Assembly (NCBI GenBank): GCA_003221985.1
Contig: QHUQ01000235.1
Location: forward strand, 1 to 7,604
Reading direction: 5' to 3'
Source of the DNA: Gemmatimonadota bacterium
GTDB taxonomy: Bacteria > Gemmatimonadota > Gemmatimonadetes > Gemmatimonadales > GWC2-71-9
Length of the DNA: 7,604 bases
The translations under genes and the position numbers were made by a program. This document shows positions 1-7,247 of the stretch, piece after piece (the stretch's first letter is position 1; each line of letters starts with the position of its first letter). Under the pieces are notes generated by a model. The model was not told where the DNA came from and made no database searches. It was given only the letters and a program-made list of their open reading frames with translations.

Positions 1-1
1 G

Positions 2-352
2 ATTGCGCTCTCGCGCGCGCGCGTCAACAAGGATGTTGCCCGAGTCCGGCGGCAGGACCTGGATCGCGCGATCCAGCACGACGTGAGCGCGGCGTACGAC
101 GCCTATGTGACCGCCCGTGCCAGCGCCGAACTGTCGAAGGAAGGGCTGACCATCGCGCGTGAGAGCTTCCGGGTTCAGCAAACGCGCTACCAAAGCGGCG
201 CGACGACGATTCTCGATTTGCTCGACGCTGAAGTAAACGTATCCCAGGCCGAGGCGGACCTCGTGCAAGCCCGCTATGGGACGCGACTCGCCCTCGCCGG
301 CCTCGAGAGCATCCTCGGCAAGAGACTTTTCACCGATAAGGAAGCCCCGTGA
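2..352 (+). CDS. TolC-family outer-membrane efflux protein, C-terminal part (5' end outside window)
   Basis: The reading frame is open from base 2 to the TGA at 350-352 and gives about 116 residues, so this is only the last quarter or so of a typical 420-480 residue outer-membrane factor. The visible part is a long helical stretch followed by RYQSGATTILDLLDAE, then an Ala/Gln/Glu-rich helix (NVSQAEADLVQARY) and LALAGLESILGK. This is the usual C-terminal repeat signature of TolC/OEP proteins (R-Y-x-x-G-x-x-x-x-L-D-L-L-D/x-A). Such proteins form the trimeric outer-membrane channel of tripartite efflux pumps or type I secretion systems. The GTG at 83 is an internal valine, not the start. The gene is translationally coupled to the adaptor gene, because its stop overlaps the next start (TGATG). 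Family assignment is strong; the substrate cannot be told. Confidence 0.9.
   Translation: MALSRARVNKDVARVRRQDLDRAIQHDVSAAYDAYVTARASAELSKEGLTIARESFRVQQTRYQSGATTILDLLDAEVNVSQAEADLVQARYGTRLALAGLESILGKRLFTDKEAP
338..344 (+). promoter_or_regulatory. Ribosome binding site of the adaptor gene
   Basis: AAGGAAG lies inside the end of the TolC-like gene, 7 nt before ATG 352 and only 4 nt before the alternative GTG 349. The spacing favours ATG 352 as the start of the adaptor. Confidence 0.6.
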
Positions 353-1452
353 TGTCGTATCGCTCATTCGTTGTGTTGGTCGTGCTGGCGGCCGCGTGCA
401 ACAAGGCCAAATCCGCATCACCCGGTGGTGCTCCCGGCGGCGGCATGCCGCCGATGCCCGCCGAAGTGGCGCTGGCGATTCACGACACCGTCGTCGACGC
501 GATCGGCGCGACGGGGCAGATCGAGGCCATTCAGTCCGTCGATCTGCGGCCCGAGGTGGACGGGCGTATCGTCGACATCCTCGTGCGCGAAGGGCAGGGC
601 GTCGCAGCCGGCACCGCGTTGTTCAAGGTGGACGACGCGGAGCTCAAGGCGCAGGTGGCGAAAGCCGAGGCCGACCGGGACATGGCGCAGCGCAATCTCG
701 AGCGCACCAAGCAGCTGATCGCGCAAAACGCCTCGTCGCAGTCCGACCTCGAGAAGGCGGATGCCGGGTACCGGTCCGCGCAGGCGTCATACGATCTGCT
801 CAAGACGCGGCTCGACCGCACGGTCGTCCGTGCGCCGTTCGCCGGTCTCGCCGGTCGCCGCCTGGTCAGCATCGGCACGTACGTCAACGCGCAGACGCCG
901 TTGATCAGCTTGCAGTCGATCAACCCGCAGCATGCGACGTTCCAGGTCCCCGAGCGCTACGCCGATCGGCTACGCCAGGGGCAGCTCGTGAGCTTCCAGG
1001 TCGCCGCGCTGCCGGGGAAGAATTTCTCCGGTGAGGTGGTGTTCGTGGATCCCGTCGTCGAGCTGCCGGGCCGCACGATCCTGATCAAGGCGCGCGTGCC
1101 CAATCCGGAGCGTCGGCTCCAGGCGGGCATGTTCATCGAGGCGCGGCTGGCGACGGATATCCGGCCGAACGCGGTCGTCGTTCCCGAGGACGCGATTCTG
1201 CCGCTCCAGGGTCAGACCTACATCTGGCTCGTCAAAGGCGGCAAAGCTGACCGCCGGCAGGTGACGCTGGGGGTGCGGACGGCGGGTTGGGTCGAGATCC
1301 AGGCCGGCTCCGTCGACGCCGGTGATTCGGTGGTCGTTGGCGGCGCGGAGCGGTTGTTCCCCGGTGCGAACGTGATGGCGCAGGTCGTGGATCGCCACCG
1401 CCGCGTGCAGACCGGCGAGTCGACGGGCACGTCCCGGCCCGCGACTCGTTAG
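352..1452 (+). CDS. RND efflux periplasmic adaptor (membrane fusion protein), probable lipoprotein
   Basis: Complete protein of 366 residues, in the usual range for AcrA/MdtA-type adaptors. It links an inner-membrane RND pump to the outer-membrane TolC channel. Residues 1-16 form a short signal peptide ending LAAA-C, so Cys16 is probably lipidated; the -3 position is Ala rather than Leu, a slightly atypical lipobox. A Gly/Pro-rich linker follows (24-36). Residues 62-97 and 157-200 are the two halves of the lipoyl/barrel-sandwich domain (RPEVDGRIVDILVREGQGV; TVVRAPFAGLAGRR with GTYV), flanking an alpha-helical hairpin (about 98-155). Beta-barrel about 195-275, with FQVPERYADRLRQGQ and LQAGMFIEARL; membrane-proximal domain 276-345 (VPEDAILPLQGQTYIWLV). 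GTG 349 is an alternative start. The order TolC then adaptor, with no pump behind, is unusual. Confidence 0.92.
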   Translation: MSYRSFVVLVVLAAACNKAKSASPGGAPGGGMPPMPAEVALAIHDTVVDAIGATGQIEAIQSVDLRPEVDGRIVDILVREGQGVAAGTALFKVDDAELKAQVAKAEADRDMAQRNLERTKQLIAQNASSQSDLEKADAGYRSAQASYDLLKTRLDRTVVRAPFAGLAGRRLVSIGTYVNAQTPLISLQSINPQHATFQVPERYADRLRQGQLVSFQVAALPGKNFSGEVVFVDPVVELPGRTILIKARVPNPERRLQAGMFIEARLATDIRPNAVVVPEDAILPLQGQTYIWLVKGGKADRRQVTLGVRTAGWVEIQAGSVDAGDSVVVGGAERLFPGANVMAQVVDRHRRVQTGESTGTSRPATR

Positions 1453-3712
1453 TGGGGGGGGCCCGGCTGCTCCGGCAGCGGCTGTACGGGCGTTTCGGTA
1501 TTCCGGAAGATCGACTGCGCGATTTGTTGCGCGCGCGCCGACAGCGCGGTGTTCGTTTTTTGCAGCTCCTGCGCCATCGTGTAGTACGTCAGCCCGTATA
1601 GCGAGAGAATCCCCTCGGACGGCTTGTCCACCCAGCCGCGCGGCCTGGGCCGCGCGGCGGCGTCCGTGTGGTAGACGTCGAACAGCAGCTGCGTCGTGCG
1701 CGGCACGTTCACGTAGCCCAGTGACTGGATCCCCTTGATGCTGTCGGAGGCCACGATCTCCTGCTCGCGCAGCGCGCGGGCGAAGCCGTGGCCTTCGAGA
1801 TGGGACGTGAACCCGAACTGATCCCCGTACAGGCCGACCGTGCGGGAGAAATAGACCGGGCGTTTACCGAGCTGATCCTTGATCACCTGCAGCACGATCA
1901 CGTCGGCGCGCTCGAGGTAGGGGCGGCCCAGCATCTGCGGATCGAGTGTGACGCTGATCGAGCCGAGTCGCGCCACGCGCTTCTGATCGAGGATGTAATA
2001 CTGCTCGAGCGCGTTGAGCTGCTCATCGCTGAAGCTCATCAGCTTGCCGGCCGGCATCGGCCACTGTTTGCCCCGATAGATCGCGGGCGCGTGCGTCGAA
2101 TCGAACGGCTCGAGCGGCCGCCGCTGCAGCTGGCGCACGTACCAGTCGGTATTCGCCAGCGAGAGGTTGACGATCGTCACGTCGCGGCGAATGCCTTCGA
2201 CCTCCTGCGCGTACCACAGCGGGAAGGTGTCGTTGTCGCCGGCGGTGACGAGCACCCCGTACGGCTCGACCGATTGCAGCAGGTCGTAGGCGAAATCGCG
2301 CGCCAGCGTCTCGCCCTTTCTCGAAGCCGTCAGCCGGTTGCCCACCAGCGGGATCAGCGCCAGCGCCAGCAGCGGCGTGCCGTACAGCCAGCGGCGTGCC
2401 GTGTCCGGCTGGCGCTCGCGGAACAGGTCGCCCACCCATTCGATCCCGGCCGCGAGGCCCATGCCCACCCAGATGCCCCAGATGGCGAACGAGCAAATGA
2501 AGAAGTAGTCGCGCTGCCGCACCTCGTGCTGATTCACGGCTGCTTCCGGATGCAGCGAGTAGCCGTACTTGAAGTTCAGGTAGAACACGAGCGCGAACGT
2601 GAAGATGAACATCAGGGCCGTCAGGGCGATCGCGGTGCGCTTGTCGGCGCGCCAGTGGCGCACCGCGCCCCCCAATCCGACGAAGCCGAACAACACCGCC
2701 AGCAGCCGCTGCGCCCGGTCCGGGAAGTCATGGCCAAACTGCCAGCTGAAGTACTGTGCGTAGTTGACCAGCTGATCCCAATAGAGGGTCAGGGTGTGAC
2801 CGGGATTCGTGACGCCCGGTGCCTGGGTGGGATTGTCGAAGATGGAGGGCTTGCCGTACTGCTGGCGGCTGAGGACCGCCCACAGCGCCTGCCAGTTCGT
2901 CGGCTCCCCCTCGTTGATCGGCGGGTAGAAGCCGGCGCGAATGGGGAGATAGGTATAGACGGAGAGTCCGACCACGACCACCACGATGGCGGCGATCGCG
3001 AACCGCACGTTGCCCGCCAGCATCGCGACGACCAGTGCGCCGGCACACAAGACGCCCGCGACGGCGATGAATTCCCAACCACCGGGCCCACGAGCACGCC
3101 CATCATGTGGTTCGTCGCGGTGAGCGCGAGCAGATAGATGATCAGCAGCAGATAGTGGTCGTGCGCGTCGCCCGCCGGTTGATCGTCCCAACGCACGATC
3201 AGCCACAGAATCAAGGCGATCGAGAGCAGGCTCAGTGTGTACACCTTCTCGTTGACGACCGACTGATTCCATACCGTGAACGCCGTCGCCGAGACGATGG
3301 CGCCGGCGAGCGCGGCGAGGCGCCGCGGCCACAGGGCGGGCACGAACGAGCGCAGCCAGCGCTCGCCCACGAGGAACCAGCACCCGGCGGAGACGGCGCT
3401 CGTCAGCGCGGCGAACAGGTTGATGCGCTCCGCATAGCCCGACACCAGCGGGATCAGCCCCCAGACGTGCGCCATGAGCACGAACAGCGGATTGCCGGGC
3501 GGATGCGGGATCCCGAGCGAGTACGCGGCCGCGATGTACTCCGACGTGTCCCAGAACTGCGTGGTCGGCGCGAGCGTGAGGAGATAGAGCAGCAGCGCGC
3601 CGGCCGCGACGCACGCCGCCATGATATAGGGCGGCCGTTGGACCTGAGCGGCGATGGCCGTCCCTGAAAGAGGCCGGCTGGGTGCTCGTACCGGAGACTG
3701 CGTCGTTGTCAT
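1449..3712 (-). pseudogene. DUF2723 (TMEM260-like) GT-C membrane protein, paralogue A, split by a -1 frame change
   Basis: Starts at ATG 3712, 8 nt after the stop of paralogue B, with no clear Shine-Dalgarno, so probably by coupled re-initiation. The first frame gives about 210 residues: a TM helix at 30-48, then TLAPTTQFWDTSEYIAAA with Asp55/Glu58, HPPGNP (70-75), NEKVY (154-158) and TATNHMMGVLVGP (198-210). It then passes to the -1 frame near 3083-3089, and the second frame runs to TAA 1449, giving about 754 residues joined. The second part has more TM helices, LPIRAG, TNWQALWAVL, ALIPLVGNRLTASR and the hallmark GDNDTFPLWYAQE (about 2205-2241), then a soluble C-terminal region. DUF2723 proteins have a GT-C fold; eukaryotic TMEM260 is an O-mannosyltransferase. 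Bacterial substrate unknown. Called pseudogene only because the frame is broken; recoding, split proteins or a sequence error are alternatives. Without the shift, the first frame runs on to a stop at 2789 (307 residues). Confidence 0.8.
3083..3089 (-). other. Frame-change site in paralogue A, with heptamer G GGC CCG
   Basis: In the first reading frame the minus strand reads GTG GGC CCG GTG (Val208 Gly209 Pro210). The last base of GTG plus the next two codons make G GGC CCG, which fits X XXY YYZ in phase. Slipping back one base gives GGG CCC GGT GGT TGG GAA, i.e. GPGGWEF, which continues directly into the conserved C-terminal frame. One missing G or C in the GGGCCC run would produce the same picture. 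The exact shift point is not fixed by the sequence, but it must lie within a few codons of here. Confidence 0.5.
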
Positions 3713-3720
3713 AGAGGGAA

Positions 3721-5831
3721 TCAGTTAGATCGGGGAATGGCGTACGTGGTATTGGCGAGGATTGCGTCGCGCAGCTCGCGGGCCCGCATCGCCAGCGCCG
3801 GTTCGCGGTCGCGCAGCGCGGCCGCCATGGTGTCGTACACGAACACGTAGCCCAGCAGGCTCGGCTGCGAGGGTGTATCCACCCACCCCCGCGGCCGCTT
3901 CCGGGCCGCGGCGATGCCGCCCCGATACACCTCGAACACAAGTTTCCGTGTCCGCGGCACATCGAGGAAGCCTCGTCCCTCGACGAAGCGAATGCTGTCG
4001 CTCGCGACGACCGCCTTGGGCAGCAGCCGCCGGACCAGCCCTTCACCGACCAGATACGGTGTCAAGCCGAGCTGATCGGCAATGTTGCCGGTCGAGGTCG
4101 AGAAATAAATCGGCCGCTTGCCGACCTGATCCTTGATGATTTGCAGCACCGCGAGCTCGGCGCGTTCGAGATACGGGCGCTTGAGCACCTGAGGATCCAG
4201 CGTCACGCGAATCGGACCGACGTCTCCCGCCACGGGGTGGTCTACGATCACGTACGGCGGCAGCGAGTCGCCCGGCGTGCCGAGATAGTACCGGCTCATC
4301 CACGGCTGCGTCGGGGCGGGCACGCCGGCGTACGGCACCGGTGGCCGGCGCTGCAGCTGTGTGAGGTACCAATTCGTGTTGGCCAGCGTCATCACCATGA
4401 CGCTCACGTCCCGCCTGATCCCCTGCGCCTCCTGCGCGTGCCACAGCGGGAAGGTGTCGTTGTCGCCGCTGGTGATGATCAGCGCATACGGATCGACCGA
4501 TTCGAGCAGGTCGCGGGCATAGTCGCGCGCCACCGTCTCCCCGGCGCGGGACGCGGTGAGCCGGTTGCCGACCAGCGGAATCAGCGCGATCAGGAACACC
4601 GGGGCCGCGTAACGCCATCCGGCGCGCGGGAATCTCGTCGCAATCGCGTCAGCCACGACCGCGAGTCCCATGCCGACCCAGACGCCCCACACCGCGAACG
4701 AGGCGATAAAGAAGTAGTCGCGCTCACGCACCTCGTGCTCGAGCCCCGTGTAAGGCTGCGAGTAGCCCCACTTGAAGTTGAGATAGAACACGAGCGCCAC
4801 GGTTACCGTGACGACCAGCGCCGTCATCGCGAGCGCGGAGCAGCGGTCGGCCCGCCAGTGACGCCGCGCCCCGAGGAAGCCGAGGCCGGCGAACAGGACG
4901 GCGAGCAGGCGCTGCGCTAGCGCCGACCAGTCACGCCCGAATTGCCAGGTGAAATACTGCCAGTAGTTGAGGAACTGCTGGCCGATCAGCACGATCGAGC
5001 GCCCCGGGTTTTCCGGCCCGGCGGGGTACATCGGATTGTCGAACACCGACGGCTTGGCGAATTGCTCGCGCGCGAGGACCGCGCGTAACGACGGCCAGTT
5101 GGTGGCATCGCCCTGATTCATGTAGGGATCGAGCGCCGCGCGGATCGGAATGAACAGATTCACACTGAGCCCGACGACGGCGACCAGGCCGGCGGCGACC
5201 ACGAATCGGGGCCGCAGCAGCGCGCGCGGATCGGTCAGCAGCACGTAAACGAGCACCGCGGCGCGACCAGCAATCCCATGAGCTGGTTGGTGGCGGTGAG
5301 CGCCAGCAGATACACGATCAGGACGAGCAGGTTGTCGGGGCGCGTCTCGGCGGGCTCATCGGCCCAGCGCAGCGTCAGCCACAGGATGAGCGCGATCGAC
5401 AGCACGCTGATCGTATAGACCTTCTCGTTCGCCACCGCCTGATTCCACACCGTGAACATCGTGGCGCCGACGATGGCACCCGCGGCTGCGGCAAGGCGGC
5501 GCCAGCCGTCCGGGGCGACGATGGGGCGGAGCCACCGCTCGCCGATGAGAAACCAGAGGCCCGCCGACGTCGCGCTCGTCACCGCCGCCAGGAAATTGAT
5601 GCGTCGCGCGTAGTCGGAGGCGACCGGCAACAGTCCCCACACGTGCGCGACGATCACAAAGAACGGATTGCCGGGCGGATGCGGGATGCCGAGCGCGTGC
5701 GCCGCCGCGATGTATTCAGACGCATCCCAGAATTGCGTCGTCGGGGCGAGCGTGACGATGTAGAGCATCAGCGCGGCGAGTGAGACGCCGGCGGCGGTGA
5801 GGTACGTCTGCTTGGCAGGGGTGGGGGTCAT
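3721..5831 (-). pseudogene. DUF2723 (TMEM260-like) GT-C membrane protein, paralogue B, split by a -1 frame change
   Basis: Starts at ATG 5831, 12 nt after the purH stop, with no obvious Shine-Dalgarno. Frame one gives 191 good residues: TM helix about 11-29, TLAPTTQFWDASEYIAAA with Asp36/Glu39, HPPGNP (51-56), NEKVY (135-139), TATNQLMGLLVAP (179-191), then seven nonsense residues and TGA at 5235-5237. The C-terminal frame takes over at about 5259 (AVLVYVLLTDPRALLRP) and ends at TGA 3721. Joined length is about 703 residues. The C part holds FIPIRAAL, TNWPSLRAVLARE, ALIPLVGNRLTASR and GDNDTFPLWHAQEAQGIRRDV. It is similar along its whole length to paralogue A, so the pair is a tandem duplication. 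Read as separate genes, the C part could begin at GTG 5256, overlapping the N part by 22 nt, but no SD is well placed. Role as for A: probable GT-C glycosyltransferase, acceptor unknown. Confidence 0.8.
5255..5266 (-). other. Frame-change site in paralogue B
   Basis: Minus strand reads GTC GCG CCG CGG TGC in the N-terminal frame (V-A-P-R-C), while the conserved continuation needs GTC GCG CC? GCG GTG CTC GTT TAC (V-A-P-A-V-L-V-Y). That is exactly one base short, most simply a G lost from CCGGCG. No X XXY YYZ heptamer lies in phase here. The sequence is a GC palindrome-rich run (CGCGCCGCGG), prone to compression or polymerase errors. Confidence 0.6.
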
Positions 5832-5843
5832 GGGTCGTGTAAT

Positions 5844-7247
5844 CTAGTGACGGAATTGCCGCATACCGGTGAGGACCATGGCCAGGTCATGCTCGTCCGC
5901 CGCCGCGATGACCTCGGCATCCTTGACCGACCCCCCCGGCTGGATGATCGCCGTGACTCCGGCGGCGGCCGCCTCGTCCACCCCGTCGCGGAATGGAAAG
6001 AAGGCGTCGCTCGCCAGCACCGCCCCACGCGGGTCGTGGCCCTGCTGCCGGGCCTTATGCACGGCCAGGAATGACGAATCCACCCGGCTCATCTGCCCGG
6101 CGCCGATGCCGATCGCGGCCTCATCCCGCACCAGGATGATCGCGTTCGACTTGATCGACCCGACCGCGGCCCAGGCGAAGCGCAGGTCGTTCCATTGCGC
6201 ATCGGTCGGGCGGCGTGTGGTGACCACCTGCCATTTGGACTCGTCGGCGACGCCAGCGTAGCGGAACCGGTCCTGTACGAGAAACCCGCCGCGGATCCGC
6301 TTGTAGTCGAGCGTCGGCTCATCGGGGAAGCGCGGCAACTCCACGACTCGCAGGTTCTTCTTCTCCTTGAAGACCGCCAGCGCCTCGGCATCGACCCGCG
6401 GCGCGACGACGACTTCGACGAACAGGTCGCGCATCGCCTCGGCGGCGGCACGGTCCACGACGGTGTTGAACGCGATCACCGATCCGAACGCGGAGGTGCG
6501 GTCGGTCGCCAGGGCGCGCGCGTAGGCATCCGCGGCGTTGCGGCCGAGCGCGATGCCGCAGGGCGTCGTGTGCTTGATAATTACGCACGCGGGACGCGCG
6601 TCCTTGCTGCCAAAAGGCGCAACCGGCAACACGACGCTCAGCGTCTCCGGAAGCGCTTCCTGCGACCGTGTGAGATAGCCGAGGATCGCGGCGTCGTAGG
6701 CGGCGGTGTGGGCGAAGACCTTCGTGGCCAGGCTCCGTCGCAACCCCGGGCTGCCGCCCGGGGTTAGCGAGCCATCCCTCAATGATGAGATCACGAGCGG
6801 GTAATCGTCCGGATCCACGACCACGATAACGGACTCGTGATTCTTGGCAGCCGAGCGCAGCATCGACGGGCCGCCGATGTCGATTTGCTCGATCGCCTGC
6901 GCGAACGTGGTCTGTGGTTTCGCGACGGTCTCGCGGAAGGGGTAGAGATTCACCGCGACGAGATCGATCGGCGTGATGCCGTGCTGCTTCAGCGCTGCGA
7001 GATCACCGGAGTTATCTCTTCGTGCCAAGAGTGCTCCATGCACCTTCGGGTGCAACGTCTTTACGCGCCCATCCATCATCTCCGGGAAGCCCGTGACGTG
7101 TTCGACGAGGACGACCGGAATGCCCTCGCGCCGCAGCGCTTCCGCCGTCCCGCCGGTCGAGACGATTTCCCAGCCGAGACTCACCAGCTCGCGGGCAAAT
7201 TCGACGATCCCGCGCTTGTCCGATACGGAGAGAAGGGCTCTACTCAC
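5844..7247 (-). CDS. purH: Bifunctional IMP cyclohydrolase / AICAR transformylase PurH, with internal deletion
   Basis: 467 residues, starting at GTG 7247 with AGAGGA just upstream and overlapping the peptidase stop by 4 nt (GTGA). PurH formylates AICAR, then closes the ring to IMP. The IMP cyclohydrolase half looks complete: ALLSVSDKRGIVEFA (4-18), STGGTA (30-35), GFPEMMDGRVKTLHPKVHGALLARR (53-77, Lys63), NLYPF (100-104, Tyr102), IDIGGPSMLRSAAKN (122-136, Asp123, Lys135). The transformylase half has KHTTPCG (Lys225/His226), SAFGSVIAFN, SIKSNA (Asn368), GIGAGQMSRVD, SDAFFPFRD, QPGGSVKD and the normal end MRQFRH. Between Leu207 and Asp216, however, the usual segment of about 50 residues with RYGENPHQ and GKxLSYNN is absent and replaced by a short PVAPFGSK stretch. 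Normal PurH is about 510-530 residues, which matches the loss. The cyclohydrolase is expected to work; transformylase activity is doubtful. Identity is certain; whether the gap is real is not. Confidence 0.93.
   Translation of the reverse strand: MSRALLSVSDKRGIVEFARELVSLGWEIVSTGGTAEALRREGIPVVLVEHVTGFPEMMDGRVKTLHPKVHGALLARRDNSGDLAALKQHGITPIDLVAVNLYPFRETVAKPQTTFAQAIEQIDIGGPSMLRSAAKNHESVIVVVDPDDYPLVISSLRDGSLTPGGSPGLRRSLATKVFAHTAAYDAAILGYLTRSQEALPETLSVVLPVAPFGSKDARPACVIIKHTTPCGIALGRNAADAYARALATDRTSAFGSVIAFNTVVDRAAAEAMRDLFVEVVVAPRVDAEALAVFKEKKNLRVVELPRFPDEPTLDYKRIRGGFLVQDRFRYAGVADESKWQVVTTRRPTDAQWNDLRFAWAAVGSIKSNAIILVRDEAAIGIGAGQMSRVDSSFLAVHKARQQGHDPRGAVLASDAFFPFRDGVDEAAAAGVTAIIQPGGSVKDAEVIAAADEHDLAMVLTGMRQFRH
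6742..6765. repeat. Perfect 10-bp inverted repeat with 4-nt loop inside purH
   Basis: AACCCCGGGC, loop TGCC, then GCCCGGGGTT: a perfect palindromic hairpin of 24 nt. It encodes the LTPGGSPGL stretch (residues 161-169) of PurH, just before the helix leading to FAHTAAYD. It is a multiple of three, so the frame is kept. There is no T-tract on either strand, so it does not look like an intrinsic terminator. It could be a small palindromic element, a chance result of Gly/Pro codons at high GC, or an mRNA structure. Confidence 0.7.

Noticed and set aside
276..1034. Plus-strand 252-codon frame overlapping the adaptor gene
   Set aside because: Arg-rich low-complexity translation in the wrong frame of a clearly identified adaptor.
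1466..1479. GCTGC-TCCG-GCAGC stem-loop 13 nt after the adaptor stop, considered as a terminator
   Set aside because: The stem is only 5 bp, has no following T-tract, and lies in the coding end of paralogue A. It could help a Rho-dependent end, but the sequence does not show this.
1788..3137. Plus-strand open frame of 449 codons antisense to paralogue A
   Set aside because: The composition is Arg/Gln/His/Glu-rich with no recognisable domain. It mirrors the coding frame of A and is explained by high GC. The same holds for the plus-strand frames at 4141-4920 and 6195-6767.
1449..4046. A continuous 865-codon minus-strand open frame covering all of paralogue A and the end of paralogue B
   Set aside because: Only the part below about 3089 encodes DUF2723 sequence. 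The upstream third is Arg/Ala/Gly/Ser-rich out-of-frame translation of the N-terminal half of A and the end of B, typical of stop-poor high-GC DNA.
5235..5256. Paralogue B as two normal genes, the second starting at GTG 5256
   Set aside because: No well-placed Shine-Dalgarno precedes it, and the second part would start in the middle of a TM segment conserved in full-length relatives. Kept only as an alternative in the frameshift finding.
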